Shown: one piece after another, positions 1-10,515 of the stretch
Layout: the number at the start of each line of letters is the position of its first letter
Numbering within the stretch: the first letter of the stretch is position 1
NCBI RefSeq assembly: GCF_017921975.2
Contig: NZ_JAGEMO020000007.1
Location: 186,001 to 250,000, forward strand
DNA: 64,000 nucleotides
From: Hymenobacter terricola
Lineage (GTDB): Bacteria; Bacteroidota; Bacteroidia; Cytophagales; Hymenobacteraceae
Reading direction: 5' to 3'
Notes under the pieces: model-generated
Database searches by the model: none
Seen by the model: only the letters and a program-made list of their open reading frames with translations
What the model was told of the DNA's origin: nothing
Translations under genes and position numbers: made by a program

Positions 1-1
1 G

Positions 2-2269
2 GGGCCGGGACCGGCTGGGGCCCAGCCGGCCGGGCAGCACATCACAGCGGTGGCGGTGATGACGCCAGACGGCATCGCGCAATACGAGAAATTTGAGGTA
101 GCCCTGGCGCTCGACCGGTCCTTCACCAGCAGCGAACCCGACAACAACCCGTACGAGCCGGACGATGTGTCGGTGGAAGGCCATTTTACCAGCCCCGGCG
201 GGCAGGAACGACCCGTTCGCTACGGCTTTTATTATGCTGATTTCGCCATTGACGACCAATACCTGCAGGCCAACGACGCCCGTTATTGGCGCGCACTGGC
301 CACGCCACAGCCCTGGCGCATCCGTTTCGCGCCCGATGAGCCGGGAACGTGGCGTTACACCCTCACGGTGCGGTACCGGGACGGCACCACCGAAACGCTG
401 CCGGCCCGCACCTTTACGTGCGTGCCCTCCGCTAACCGCGGCTTCCTGAAGGTGGCGCCAAACCGCCGGAACTTCATTTTCGACAACGGCGCACCGTATT
501 TCGCCATCGGCAGCAACGTCGACTACTGGGGTGTCTCCACGATAAAGGCGCCGCCGGGCATTCCACCGCCCGCCCCGGGCTCTCCAAACCTCTCGTACTG
601 CGGCCCGGGCCCGCAAGCCGAAATTCCCTTATTGACTCTGTCCGAATCACAGCCGCTGGGGTTTTCCACTTTTAGCTATGCCGCTTATGACCAAGTATTC
701 CGGGAGCTTCAGGCCAATGGGGGCAATTTTGCCCGGGTCTGGCTACAAAGATTTAACTGGGATATGGAAACCTACGACCCGGCTTCGGGAATGAATACGC
801 TGGGCTACTACACAACTCACCAGAACCGCTTGTACGACTTTGACCGACTGTTAACGTCGGCGCGGCAGCACGGCATCTACCTGCACCTGAGCCTGCTAAA
901 CGGATTTTGGCTGTGGAGCGTTGGGGACAAGCCCAATTGGCCGGGATTTCCCTATAAGGTAGGGCTGGGCCTGTCCCAGCCCGTGGAGTTTTTTACGGAC
1001 CCTCAGGCACGGCATTTTTTCAAAAACCGCATTCGCTACGTCATCGCGCGGTGGGGCTACAGCCCTTCCATCGTTTCTTATGAGCTCATAAACGAAGGTG
1101 ATTTCACGGACGCTGGCCAAACATTTCTGCAAACGTATGGGCCTTCCGGGCCCGATTTTGAGCCCTTACGCGCCTGGACTATCGAAATGGCCCGGTACCT
1201 TAAAACCCTGGACCCACGGCACTTGCAAACCCTGGCGTATGGTCCCGAAAATGCGGAAGAATTTATTAATGGCTACCCCCGGTTGTTCGATTACTCGGTT
1301 TCTCATGATTACACCAGCAGCTTTCACGCGCAGGTGCAACGGAGTTTTCGAGCCCAGGTCATGACGCAGCTGCACCACAAGCCCTACCAGCTGCAGGAGT
1401 ATGACTACACTCCGTACATCAGCGCGCCGTATGAAGTAAAATTCCACGTTACGCCTTGGGCCACTGCCTTCAACGGCTCTTTTGGCATCGCCCTTCAGCT
1501 GTCGGCTTTTGCCAACCTGCATCACCCGTGCTGGCCGGCCTACAGCTACTACCAGCCGCTGGCCCGGTTCCTGGCCGCTACGCAGTTCAGCAGTGCGGCC
1601 GACAACAAGCCCATTGGCAACGCAGCGGGCACCGCCACGGCACTATACGGCCGGTACCGTGCCGCCCTGGCCGCCGACCCGCTCCTGCTGATGAAGATTC
1701 CGGCCACCGCCAACCCCGCCTATTCTTCGGCCTGCGACCGCAGCTGCCCGCCGCCGTATTATGCCAGCGTGGGCCTGGCCACGAACGGGTACAAGGGCAA
1801 CCAGCGGCAGTATCTGGTGGATGGCATTACCACCAGCGAGGACGGCCTGATTGAAGTATTCGCGCTGAAAAATCCGACCCAGATTACGGGCTGGGTGCAC
1901 AACAAAACGCACTACTGGTTCAACTTCCCACACGACCACAACGGCTTCTGCGACACTTGCTACGCCAACCCCGGCCTGAAAACCGCGCCCCAAACCATCA
2001 CGCCGCTGCGGGGCCAGCAGCTCACCATCACCCACCTGAAACGCCGGGGCACCTACACCGTGCAGTGGTTTTATCCCTATCCGGGAACCGATGTGGACGG
2101 CAACGGCAACCCGGATGACGGTGGGTTTCTCCCCAATCTGGCCGTGACGCTAACCGCCACACGCGGGCGCCTGACAGTGCCCATCCCGCCCCTGGTGGCG
2201 CTGGGCACCGATGGCCCCACCTCGGCTCCCGACTACGGGTTTGTCATTACTGAAAAGCCCAATAAGTAA
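2..2269 (+). CDS. DUF5060 / glycoside-hydrolase-like secreted protein, 5' end outside window
   Basis: The frame is open from base 2, so the N-terminus (probably a signal peptide) lies outside the window; a GTG at 50 is an internal possibility. Counting from 50, residues 1-145 look like a DUF5060 beta-sandwich (EKFEVALAL, then a PDEPGTWRYTL motif). Residues 145-500 resemble a TIM-barrel glycosidase, with FARVWLQRFNWD, then SYELINEGD carrying a likely acid/base Glu near residue 349, and QLQEYDY as a candidate second acid. The C-terminal 100 residues look like a small beta domain, as in the putative collagen-binding modules of this family. It probably acts outside the cell or in the periplasm on a polysaccharide; the substrate cannot be read from the sequence. 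It converges with the cyclase gene that follows. Confidence 0.75.
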   Translation, partial: GPGPAGAQPAGQHITAVAVMTPDGIAQYEKFEVALALDRSFTSSEPDNNPYEPDDVSVEGHFTSPGGQERPVRYGFYYADFAIDDQYLQANDARYWRALATPQPWRIRFAPDEPGTWRYTLTVRYRDGTTETLPARTFTCVPSANRGFLKVAPNRRNFIFDNGAPYFAIGSNVDYWGVSTIKAPPGIPPPAPGSPNLSYCGPGPQAEIPLLTLSESQPLGFSTFSYAAYDQVFRELQANGGNFARVWLQRFNWDMETYDPASGMNTLGYYTTHQNRLYDFDRLLTSARQHGIYLHLSLLNGFWLWSVGDKPNWPGFPYKVGLGLSQPVEFFTDPQARHFFKNRIRYVIARWGYSPSIVSYELINEGDFTDAGQTFLQTYGPSGPDFEPLRAWTIEMARYLKTLDPRHLQTLAYGPENAEEFINGYPRLFDYSVSHDYTSSFHAQVQRSFRAQVMTQLHHKPYQLQEYDYTPYISAPYEVKFHVTPWATAFNGSFGIALQLSAFANLHHPCWPAYSYYQPLARFLAATQFSSAADNKPIGNAAGTATALYGRYRAALAADPLLLMKIPATANPAYSSACDRSCPPPYYASVGLATNGYKGNQRQYLVDGITTSEDGLIEVFALKNPTQITGWVHNKTHYWFNFPHDHNGFCDTCYANPGLKTAPQTITPLRGQQLTITHLKRRGTYTVQWFYPYPGTDVDGNGNPDDGGFLPNLAVTLTATRGRLTVPIPPLVALGTDGPTSAPDYGFVITEKPNK

Positions 2270-2290
2270 GCTTTCGCCTGCGCCCCGCCC

Positions 2291-3337
2291 CTACTCCACT
2301 ACCTCGTAAATCTTCACGGGCTGGGCCTTGTTCTTCAGCGTGACTTCGCTCACATACTGGCAGCTGAAAGACTCTTTTACTTTCAGGTACACGGCTTCGC
2401 TGATGATAATCTGGCCTGCTTTGGCGGCGGATTGCAAACGTTGCGACACGTTCACCACGTCGCCGATAACGGTGTAGTCCAGGCGTTTGAGCGAGGCCGA
2501 GCCGATGTTGCCGGATACGACTTCGCCGGTGTTCACGCCGATGCTGACTTCGGGGCGGTACTCGAAGCCGGGGGGCAGCGGGGTCTTGTTCTGCTGCAGG
2601 GCCACGCGGGCCGACAGCGCCGCGTCGATGGCCCGGTCAAGGTGGTGCTCGCCGCGGAACACGGCCATCACGGCATCGCCCATAAACTTATCGACGTGCC
2701 CGCCCTGCGCGATTACCTCCTTCACTATCAGGTCGAAGTAGGTATTGAGCAGGCTCACGACGTCGGTAGGCGCCAGCTTTTCCGAGAGGGCCGTGAAGCC
2801 GCAGATGTCGAGAAAAACGATGGTTGCTTCCACCGTTTCGCTGGCCATGAGCGTGTTTTCGAAGTCGGGCCGGGTCATGAAATTGAGCACGGTTTCGTCG
2901 ACGTACATCTTCAGGATGTTGTTTTCCTGGATGGCGTGGAGTGTTTCGCGCAGCTGGCGCACCTGGTCGGCGGTTTTTTCGATGGTGACTTCCAGGTCGG
3001 CAAAATCCACGGGCTTCACCACAAAGTCGAACGCCCCGCGGTTCATGGCGGTGCGCAGGTTGCCGAGGTCGCCGTAGGCCGACACGATGACCGTTTTCAT
3101 GGCCGGGTGCTCGGCGTGGGTGCGCGTGAGCAGCGTGAGGCCGTCCATCACGGGCATGTTGATGTCGCTCAGAATCACGGCCGTATCCGGGTGTTCCAGG
3201 ATGCGGGCCAGGGCTTCTTCGCCGTTGGTGGCGAAGACAAACTCGTAGGTGCTTTCACGGATTTTGCGCCGAAACTTCTGCTTGATGAGCAATTCGAGGT
3301 CGGTTTCGTCGTCGACCACCAAGATTTTCGTTTTCAT
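2291..3337 (-). CDS. response regulator with class III adenylate cyclase output
   Basis: The 348-residue protein has two domains. A CheY-like receiver (1-125) carries the acidic pair near residues 9-11, phospho-acceptor Asp58 in ILSDINMP, and the Lys of VVKPVD. A short linking helix leads to a class III nucleotidyl cyclase domain (about 165-348). The cyclase has both metal-binding Asps (Asp177 in FLDICGF, Asp221 in KFMGDAVMAVF), purine-selecting Lys217 and Thr289, Asn296 and Arg300, so all catalytic positions are present and the Lys/Thr pair favours ATP over GTP. The likely reaction is phosphorylation-controlled cAMP synthesis in the cytosol. It is last in a leftward row of histidine kinases and a receiver, so one or more of those kinases probably phosphorylates it (inference). 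Confidence 0.9.
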   Translation of the reverse strand: MKTKILVVDDETDLELLIKQKFRRKIRESTYEFVFATNGEEALARILEHPDTAVILSDINMPVMDGLTLLTRTHAEHPAMKTVIVSAYGDLGNLRTAMNRGAFDFVVKPVDFADLEVTIEKTADQVRQLRETLHAIQENNILKMYVDETVLNFMTRPDFENTLMASETVEATIVFLDICGFTALSEKLAPTDVVSLLNTYFDLIVKEVIAQGGHVDKFMGDAVMAVFRGEHHLDRAIDAALSARVALQQNKTPLPPGFEYRPEVSIGVNTGEVVSGNIGSASLKRLDYTVIGDVVNVSQRLQSAAKAGQIIISEAVYLKVKESFSCQYVSEVTLKNKAQPVKIYEVVE

Positions 3338-3383
3338 AAAATGGCGAAGTAGAGAATTGGTCTGCGGCTCTGAGGAATGGCTG

Positions 3384-3761
3384 TTACGGCCGCAAATGCA
3401 GCAATTTATTCTTGAGGACGGCGAAATCCAGGGGCTTGGTCAAAAAGTCGTTGGCGCCCAGGGTCAGGGCCCGGCGGTGGCTTTCCTCGTCGCCGTAGGC
3501 CGTAATCATCATCATGGTGGTGGGCGGCATGTCGAACTCTTCCTTCACGTGGCCGAGCAGGTCCAGCCCGCTCATGCCCGGCATGTTGATGTCGGAGAGA
3601 ATAATCAGCACTTCGGAGTGGTGCGCCCGCAGGAACGTCATGGCCTCCTCACCCGAAAAGGCAAAGCTGAAGCTCATCTCGCCGTTGCGGATTTCGCGCC
3701 GAAACCGCTGCTGAAACAAGTCGCGCACATCGGTTTCGTCGTCAACAACCAGAATTTGCAT
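3384..3761 (-). CDS. single-domain response regulator (CheY-like)
   Basis: A 125-residue receiver with no output domain. It has the acidic pair in QILVVDDETD, phospho-acceptor Asp57 in ILSDINMPG, the switch Thr in MITAYGD and the conserved Lys in LTKPLD. The ATG at 3761 is chosen because the family motif starts directly after it; a farther upstream ATG at 3809 would add 16 unrelated residues. It is closely related to the receiver of the downstream cyclase protein (shared EIR and SGEEA/NGEEA patterns), which suggests a duplication. It lies between a kinase fragment and the receiver-cyclase gene on the same strand, probably in the same transcript. It may act as a phosphate shuttle or sink for the nearby kinases. 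Confidence 0.88.
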   Translation of the reverse strand: MQILVVDDETDVRDLFQQRFRREIRNGEMSFSFAFSGEEAMTFLRAHHSEVLIILSDINMPGMSGLDLLGHVKEEFDMPPTTMMMITAYGDEESHRRALTLGANDFLTKPLDFAVLKNKLLHLRP

Positions 3762-3812
3762 GGATAGATTTTTCAGGAATTGGGCTGCACCAAAGTTAGG
3801 GCGCGGCACGGG

Positions 3813-4235
3813 TTAGACCGGCAGGGCCACCACAAATTCGGTGCCCTGGCCTTCGGTGCTGCGCACGGCCAGCGTGCCGCCGCGGCCTTTGGCGATGATG
3901 CCGTAGCTGAGCGACAGGCCCAGGCCCGTGCCTTCGTCGGTGGGCTTGGTGGTGAAGAAGGGCTGGAAGATTTTCGCCTTGACGCTCTCGGGGATGCCCG
4001 TGCCGTTGTCCGTGACCCGGATTTCGACCGTGTTCGCGGTGCGCCGGGTGCTCACGTTGACTGTGGGCACGTACCCCGCCGCGCCCGCTTGCTGGCGCTT
4101 TTGCACGGCGCAGAAGGCATTGCTGAACAGGTTGAGCAGCATTCGGCCGAGGGCCCCCGGCGGGGCCGGCCAGCAGCCGTACGGCTGCAAGCAGTAGAAG
4201 GTAGCGCATCGGCAACAGCAGGCCCCGCACAACAA
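3813..4235 (-). pseudogene. histidine kinase C-terminal fragment (HATPase only)
   Basis: The frame encodes an intact-looking HATPase domain that begins abruptly at LGRMLLNLFSNAF (about 4151) and runs to the end, with N, G1 (DNGTGIPE), F (FQPFFTTKP) and G2 ([11 protein letters not shown]) boxes. No His-containing dimerisation domain or sensor precedes it. The first 28 residues are Cys/Pro-rich and do not resemble the neighbouring kinases, although the HATPase part is very close to theirs. The simplest reading is a kinase gene truncated by deletion or recombination. A stand-alone ATPase protein with a new N-terminus cannot be excluded. It sits directly upstream of the stand-alone receiver, where that receiver's original partner kinase would be expected. 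Confidence 0.7.
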
Positions 4236-4278
4236 CCTACCGCCAGTGATTATAATTAATACTCGGAAGAATGGTGTT

Positions 4279-6249
<1,971 letters not shown>

Positions 6250-6289
6250 ACGGAAAACAGAATAGCGGGTATGGAATATCAGCAATGCA

Positions 6290-6490
6290 CTAGGCCTGAG
6301 GCAGGCGAATATATAGAATCCGTTCCAGTCCCCTGGCATGGCTCGCGGCCAGCGTGCCGCTATGGCCTTTATCGACGATATGAAAACGCAACGATAGACC
6401 CAAACCTGTACTATCCCCGGTTGGTTTGGTGGTGAAGTAAGATTGGAGAATTTTTTGTTGCTCCCGGCCAATGCCGGCGCCTGCAAAATT
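6290..6490 (-). pseudogene. decayed histidine kinase HATPase remnant
   Basis: The translation reads KILQSYFTTKPTGDSTGLGL followed by SLRFHIVDKGHSGTLA and ends ILYIRLPQA, which aligns with the C-terminal HATPase of the next kinase ([11 protein letters not shown]...[11 protein letters not shown]...GHSGTLAV). The N-terminal half of the domain is not recognisable, and the DNG box is replaced by a run around NFAGAG. Further upstream the frame is Pro/Ala-rich without homology. It is therefore a leftover of an extra paralogue lying between two intact kinases. Confidence 0.7.
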
Positions 6491-6816
6491 CCTGGCGCCA
6501 TCGAACAGTTTCTGCGGCTCGCAGGCAATGTCGGCAGGCAATTGGGGCAGCCGCGTTTGGGTTTCCGCCACGGCAATGCACTCAGGGGTGGCTGGGGGCA
6601 GTGAGCAAATTGGGCGATGGGCGCATGCGGAAAACCAGGAAGCAGGAAATGGCGGCATTGCCACAGCTGCCAAGGCCGCCGGTCGGCCCGCCGAAAATGC
6701 CCCCGGCACCTCGCCCCCGGCCAATACCCCCGCCCTAGCCCTCTGGCCAGGAAGGCGTTGGGTTACGAACTGGCCCAGGGCGCGCAGAGGAAGCGAACCG
6801 GCACGCGGACCAGCAA

Positions 6817-8211
6817 CTAGCCAGCTTGATTAAGTGGCAAGCTAATCAGAAACTCAGTGTAATTACCTTCCTCAGAGGCCACCGCGAGCGTGCCGCTGTG
6901 GCCCTGGGTAATAATGTCGTAGCTCAGCGACAGGCCCAGGCCGGTGCCTTCGCCGGTGGGCTTGGTGGTGAAAAACGGCTGGAATATCTTGGCCCGCACC
7001 GCTTCGGGAATGCCCAGCCCATTGTCCCGCACCCGAATTTCTACTTTCTCGCCCGTCTGCCGGGTGCTGATGCTCACGGTGGGCGCGTAGCCGGCCTCGC
7101 CGCGCAGCTGGCGCTGGCGCACCGCGTAAAAGGCGTTGCTGAGCAGGTTGAGCAGCACCCGACCCAGGTCTTGGGCAATGACCTCGACGGGTGGCAGGGC
7201 GGGGTCAAAATCGGGCTTCAGGGTGGCGTTGAAGGACTTGTCTTTGGCGCGCAGGCCGTGGTAGGCCAGGCGCAGGTACTCGTCGGCCAGCTGGTTGATA
7301 TCGGTGGGGGTGCGCTCGCCGGTGCTGGTGCGCGAGTGCTCCAGCATGCCGCGCACGATGCTGGCCGCCCGCCCGCCGTGCTGGCTGATTTTCACCAGGT
7401 TCTGCTTGAGGTCGGCCAGCAGGTCGGCTTCCAGCTCGGGGTCACGGGTGGGCTTGTCCTGCTCCTCTTCCAGCTCGGCCACCAGCTCAGCGCTCACCTC
7501 GGCGAAGTTGTTGACGAAGTTGAGCGGGTTCTGGATTTCGTGGGCAATGCCGGCCGTGAGCTCGCCCAGGCTGGCCATTTTCTCGGACTGCACCAGCTGG
7601 GCCTGCGTCTGGCGCAGCTCGGTGAGGGCCCCGCGCAGCTCCTCGGCCTGGGTGGTGAGGGCCACGGTGCGCTCGGCCACCAGCCGCTCCAGCTCCACGT
7701 TCTGGGCCGCGATGAGGCGCTTGGCTTTTTCTTCTTCCTCGCGCAGCACCCGCTCTTTTTCCAGGTTTTTTTTCTGGCTGCGGGCGATAAAAATGAACGT
7801 AAACAACCAGATAAGTGCGAATCCCTGCGTGGCATCCATGAAGGAGTCGTAGCTCTTCGGCATTTTCCCGGTGGGGTCTTCGAGCACCAGCTCAATCACT
7901 TTGTAGAGCACGAAAGGGAGCGCCGCAAAAAGCAGGGTGCGCGACGGCCGGTACCCGCGCACGGCAAACAGCACCGCCAACATGACCAGCAGCACCAGCA
8001 GGAAGTAATAGTCGGTGAGCAGCGGGACTCTTATGTGAAGCAAGGCGGTGAACCCAAAAAGCATCGCCGCCGGCACCCAGATGTAGCGCAATGCCCATTG
8101 CCAGCGGGGCAGGCGCTGCGGCAAGTCCAGAAACTTGCTCATTGACCGCACTAGGAGCGTGGCCGCCGGGGCCAGAACGAAAAGCAGGCCAGAATCAGCC
8201 GAATGAGCCAT
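6817..8211 (-). CDS. multi-pass membrane histidine kinase
   Basis: 464 residues. Four or five hydrophobic segments lie in the first 150 residues (for example [17 protein letters not shown] and [12 protein letters not shown]), so unlike its paralogues it has an integral-membrane sensor rather than TPRs. A charged coiled coil (about 148-210) leads to the His domain, with His224 in GIAHEIQNP, and a complete HATPase ([29 protein letters not shown]). The ATG at 8211 is used; an ATG at 8142 would remove the first hydrophobic segment and give a more typical start. It is separated from the upstream kinase by 142 bases, so it may have its own promoter. Confidence 0.9.
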   Translation of the reverse strand: MAHSADSGLLFVLAPAATLLVRSMSKFLDLPQRLPRWQWALRYIWVPAAMLFGFTALLHIRVPLLTDYYFLLVLLVMLAVLFAVRGYRPSRTLLFAALPFVLYKVIELVLEDPTGKMPKSYDSFMDATQGFALIWLFTFIFIARSQKKNLEKERVLREEEEKAKRLIAAQNVELERLVAERTVALTTQAEELRGALTELRQTQAQLVQSEKMASLGELTAGIAHEIQNPLNFVNNFAEVSAELVAELEEEQDKPTRDPELEADLLADLKQNLVKISQHGGRAASIVRGMLEHSRTSTGERTPTDINQLADEYLRLAYHGLRAKDKSFNATLKPDFDPALPPVEVIAQDLGRVLLNLLSNAFYAVRQRQLRGEAGYAPTVSISTRQTGEKVEIRVRDNGLGIPEAVRAKIFQPFFTTKPTGEGTGLGLSLSYDIITQGHSGTLAVASEEGNYTEFLISLPLNQAG

Positions 8212-8353
8212 AGCAAAAGTGTAGCAGGACGGGATAGTTTAGGGGAAGCAAAAGCCGGATGGCCCGCAAAGTCGCTCATTTTGGCCAAAGCCCTGCCTGG
8301 GTTCCGCCAAACGCCGGAAATGTACTACTGGCGCGGCTATCTGGCCCCGGCGG

Positions 8354-10513
8354 CTAGGCCGGCAGCGTCACCACGAACTCGGTGCCCTCGCCCTCGCGGG
8401 TTTCCACGGTCAGGCTGCCCCCGTGGCCCTTGGTCACGATGTCGCGGCTCAGCGAGAGGCCCAGGCCCGTGCCTTCGCCGGCGGGCTTGGTGGTGAAGAA
8501 GGGGCGGAATATCTGGTCGCGCACCGCCGGGCTCATGCCCGTGCCGTTGTCCCGCACCCGGATTTCCACGGTATCGGGGGTGGGCTGTCGGGTGCTCACC
8601 ACAATGGTGGGCTGGTACGGGGCCGGGCCGGCCGGCCGCTGGCGCACGGCATACAAGGCATTGGTGCACAGGTTCACCAGCACCCTGGTCAGGTCCGAGG
8701 GCGCGACGGCTACGGCCGGCAGCTGCGGGTCCAGCTCCTGCACCAGGGCGGGGGCGGAACCGGCCTCCCGGGCGCCGGCCCCCTGATAGGCCAGCGCCAC
8801 GGCTTCCGCAACCAGGGCATTGAGGTTGGTGGGCACGCGCGGGCCGGTGCCGGTGCGGGCATGGGCCAGCATGTCGCTGATAATAGACGAAGCCCGCTGC
8901 CCCTGCTGGCTGATTTTCTGCAGGTTCTGGCGCAGGCCGGCCATGATTTCCTGCTCCAGACTGGCGGGGCCGGCGGGCGCGGCCGGGTCGGCATCGAGCA
9001 GGGCCACGCTCACTTCGGCAAAGTTTTGCATGAAGGCGAGCGGGTTTTGCAGCTCGTGGGCAATGCCGGCCGACAGCTCGCCCACCAAGGCCCACTTTTC
9101 GGCCTGCACCAGCTGGCTTTGGGCGGCGCGCAGCTCGTCCTGCTGCTGCTTCAGCAAGGCGTAGGCGCGCTGCTTTTCGTGGCTGTTGCGCCACAGCACC
9201 GCGCTCAGGCCGGCCACGGCGGCCAGCGCCAGCAGGGCTCCCAGCAGCACCCAGCGCTGCTGGCGGTTCCGGGCCTGGCTCAGCTCACTGTTTCTGGTGA
9301 GCAGGGCAATCTGCACCTGCTTTTTGGCCAGTTCGGCGCGGTACTCCAGCACGGCGGCCTGGCGCTTCAAATCGCTGCTGTTGAGGCTGTCGCGGTACGC
9401 TCCAAACAGCTGCTCGTAGCGGTAGGCGTCGGCAAAGCGGCCGAGCCGGGCGGCGGCCTGGGCCAGTACCTGGCTGGCGTCGCGGCTGTATTCCTTGGCG
9501 CCGCTGCGCTGGGTGGCGCGCAGGCTCCGCTGCGCATACACGAGGGCGCTGTCGGGGTGGCCAGTGTGCAGGAACGTCCGGGCCAGCACCAGCTGCGCCC
9601 GCGGCGCTTCGCCCACGGCCTGCAGGCGCCGGGCCCGCCGAAGGCCGCTGCGGGCGCTGGCAAACGCCTGCGCGTACTGGCCCTGCCGCTCCTCCATGTC
9701 CCCGATGTTAATTTCCTCAAACAGCAGGCCCGCTTCGTATTTTAGCTGCCGGAAAATGGTGGCGTCCTGCTCGTAGTTGCGCTGGGCTACGGCCCACTGG
9801 CCCCGCATCCGGGCCAGGTCGCCGAGGCCGGCGTAGGCGTGGCCAATGCCGGTTTGGTCGCCCGACAGCTTCGCCCAGCGCAGGCCCTGGTCGAGGTATT
9901 GGCGGGCGTTGGCATACTCGCCCAGGTAGGTGCTCGTGATGCCCAGCTGGGTGTTGAGAAATGCCAGCCACTTTTCGCTGTGCTGCGCTTCGGCCAGGGC
10001 CAAGCCCCGCAGGTTGGCGCGCAAGGACTTGGCGTAGAGCCCCTGTTCCGAATACACGCACGACAAGTTGTAGAGGCTGCGGGTCTGGCCCAGGCGGTTG
10101 CCCACCTGCTCGAAACCGCGCCGGGCCTGCTCCGAGTACCTTTCGGCCGGGCCGTACTCGCTGCGGTGCCGGAAATAGAACGCCAGCCCCAGCTGCGCCT
10201 CGGCCGCGCCGGCCGTATGGCCCAGCTGCTGCGCCAGCTGCCGCGCCGCCTGAAACAGCCCGGCCGACTCGTCGGGGGCGTTGGTGCGCAGCTCCAGGGC
10301 CAGGGCGTTGAGGCGGTTGACGCGGGCCGTATCGGGCCGGGGGTGGGCGCGCACTTCGGCGCGCAGGCTGTCGGCCGCGCGGGTCTGGGCCCGTGCCGGC
10401 GTGGAGCAACCCAGCACCAGCAGGCAGCCGGCCACGCCCAGGCACCGGCCCAGCCGCTGCAAGCCACCGGCCCAGCCGCTGGCAGCTGCTTTTGGTTTCC
10501 TCGGCTTCTCCAC
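8354..10513 (-). CDS. TPR-sensor histidine kinase
   Basis: 719 residues. The N-terminus is basic, followed by a signal sequence ending near CSTPARAQ; the Cys there makes a lipoprotein possible, but the lipobox is poor. TPR-type repeats fill about 50-390 (patterns such as LGLAFYF, LYNLSCVYSEQG, YAGLGDLARMRG). One membrane helix lies at about 421-441, then a coiled coil, His486 in GIAHELQNP, and a HATPase with DNGTGM and [11 protein letters not shown]. Its start lies two bases after the stop of the upstream kinase gene (10516-12756), so the pair is almost certainly co-transcribed and translationally coupled. The likely role is a membrane sensor kinase; the ligand is unknown. Confidence 0.9.
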   Translation of the reverse strand: MEKPRKPKAAASGWAGGLQRLGRCLGVAGCLLVLGCSTPARAQTRAADSLRAEVRAHPRPDTARVNRLNALALELRTNAPDESAGLFQAARQLAQQLGHTAGAAEAQLGLAFYFRHRSEYGPAERYSEQARRGFEQVGNRLGQTRSLYNLSCVYSEQGLYAKSLRANLRGLALAEAQHSEKWLAFLNTQLGITSTYLGEYANARQYLDQGLRWAKLSGDQTGIGHAYAGLGDLARMRGQWAVAQRNYEQDATIFRQLKYEAGLLFEEINIGDMEERQGQYAQAFASARSGLRRARRLQAVGEAPRAQLVLARTFLHTGHPDSALVYAQRSLRATQRSGAKEYSRDASQVLAQAAARLGRFADAYRYEQLFGAYRDSLNSSDLKRQAAVLEYRAELAKKQVQIALLTRNSELSQARNRQQRWVLLGALLALAAVAGLSAVLWRNSHEKQRAYALLKQQQDELRAAQSQLVQAEKWALVGELSAGIAHELQNPLAFMQNFAEVSVALLDADPAAPAGPASLEQEIMAGLRQNLQKISQQGQRASSIISDMLAHARTGTGPRVPTNLNALVAEAVALAYQGAGAREAGSAPALVQELDPQLPAVAVAPSDLTRVLVNLCTNALYAVRQRPAGPAPYQPTIVVSTRQPTPDTVEIRVRDNGTGMSPAVRDQIFRPFFTTKPAGEGTGLGLSLSRDIVTKGHGGSLTVETREGEGTEFVVTLPA

Positions 10514-10515
10514 GG

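Noticed and set aside
6339..6576. N-terminal extension of the kinase at 4279 up to 6576 or 6339
   Set aside because: The extension overlaps the kinase remnant in another frame and would put 30-110 residues before a clear signal peptide.
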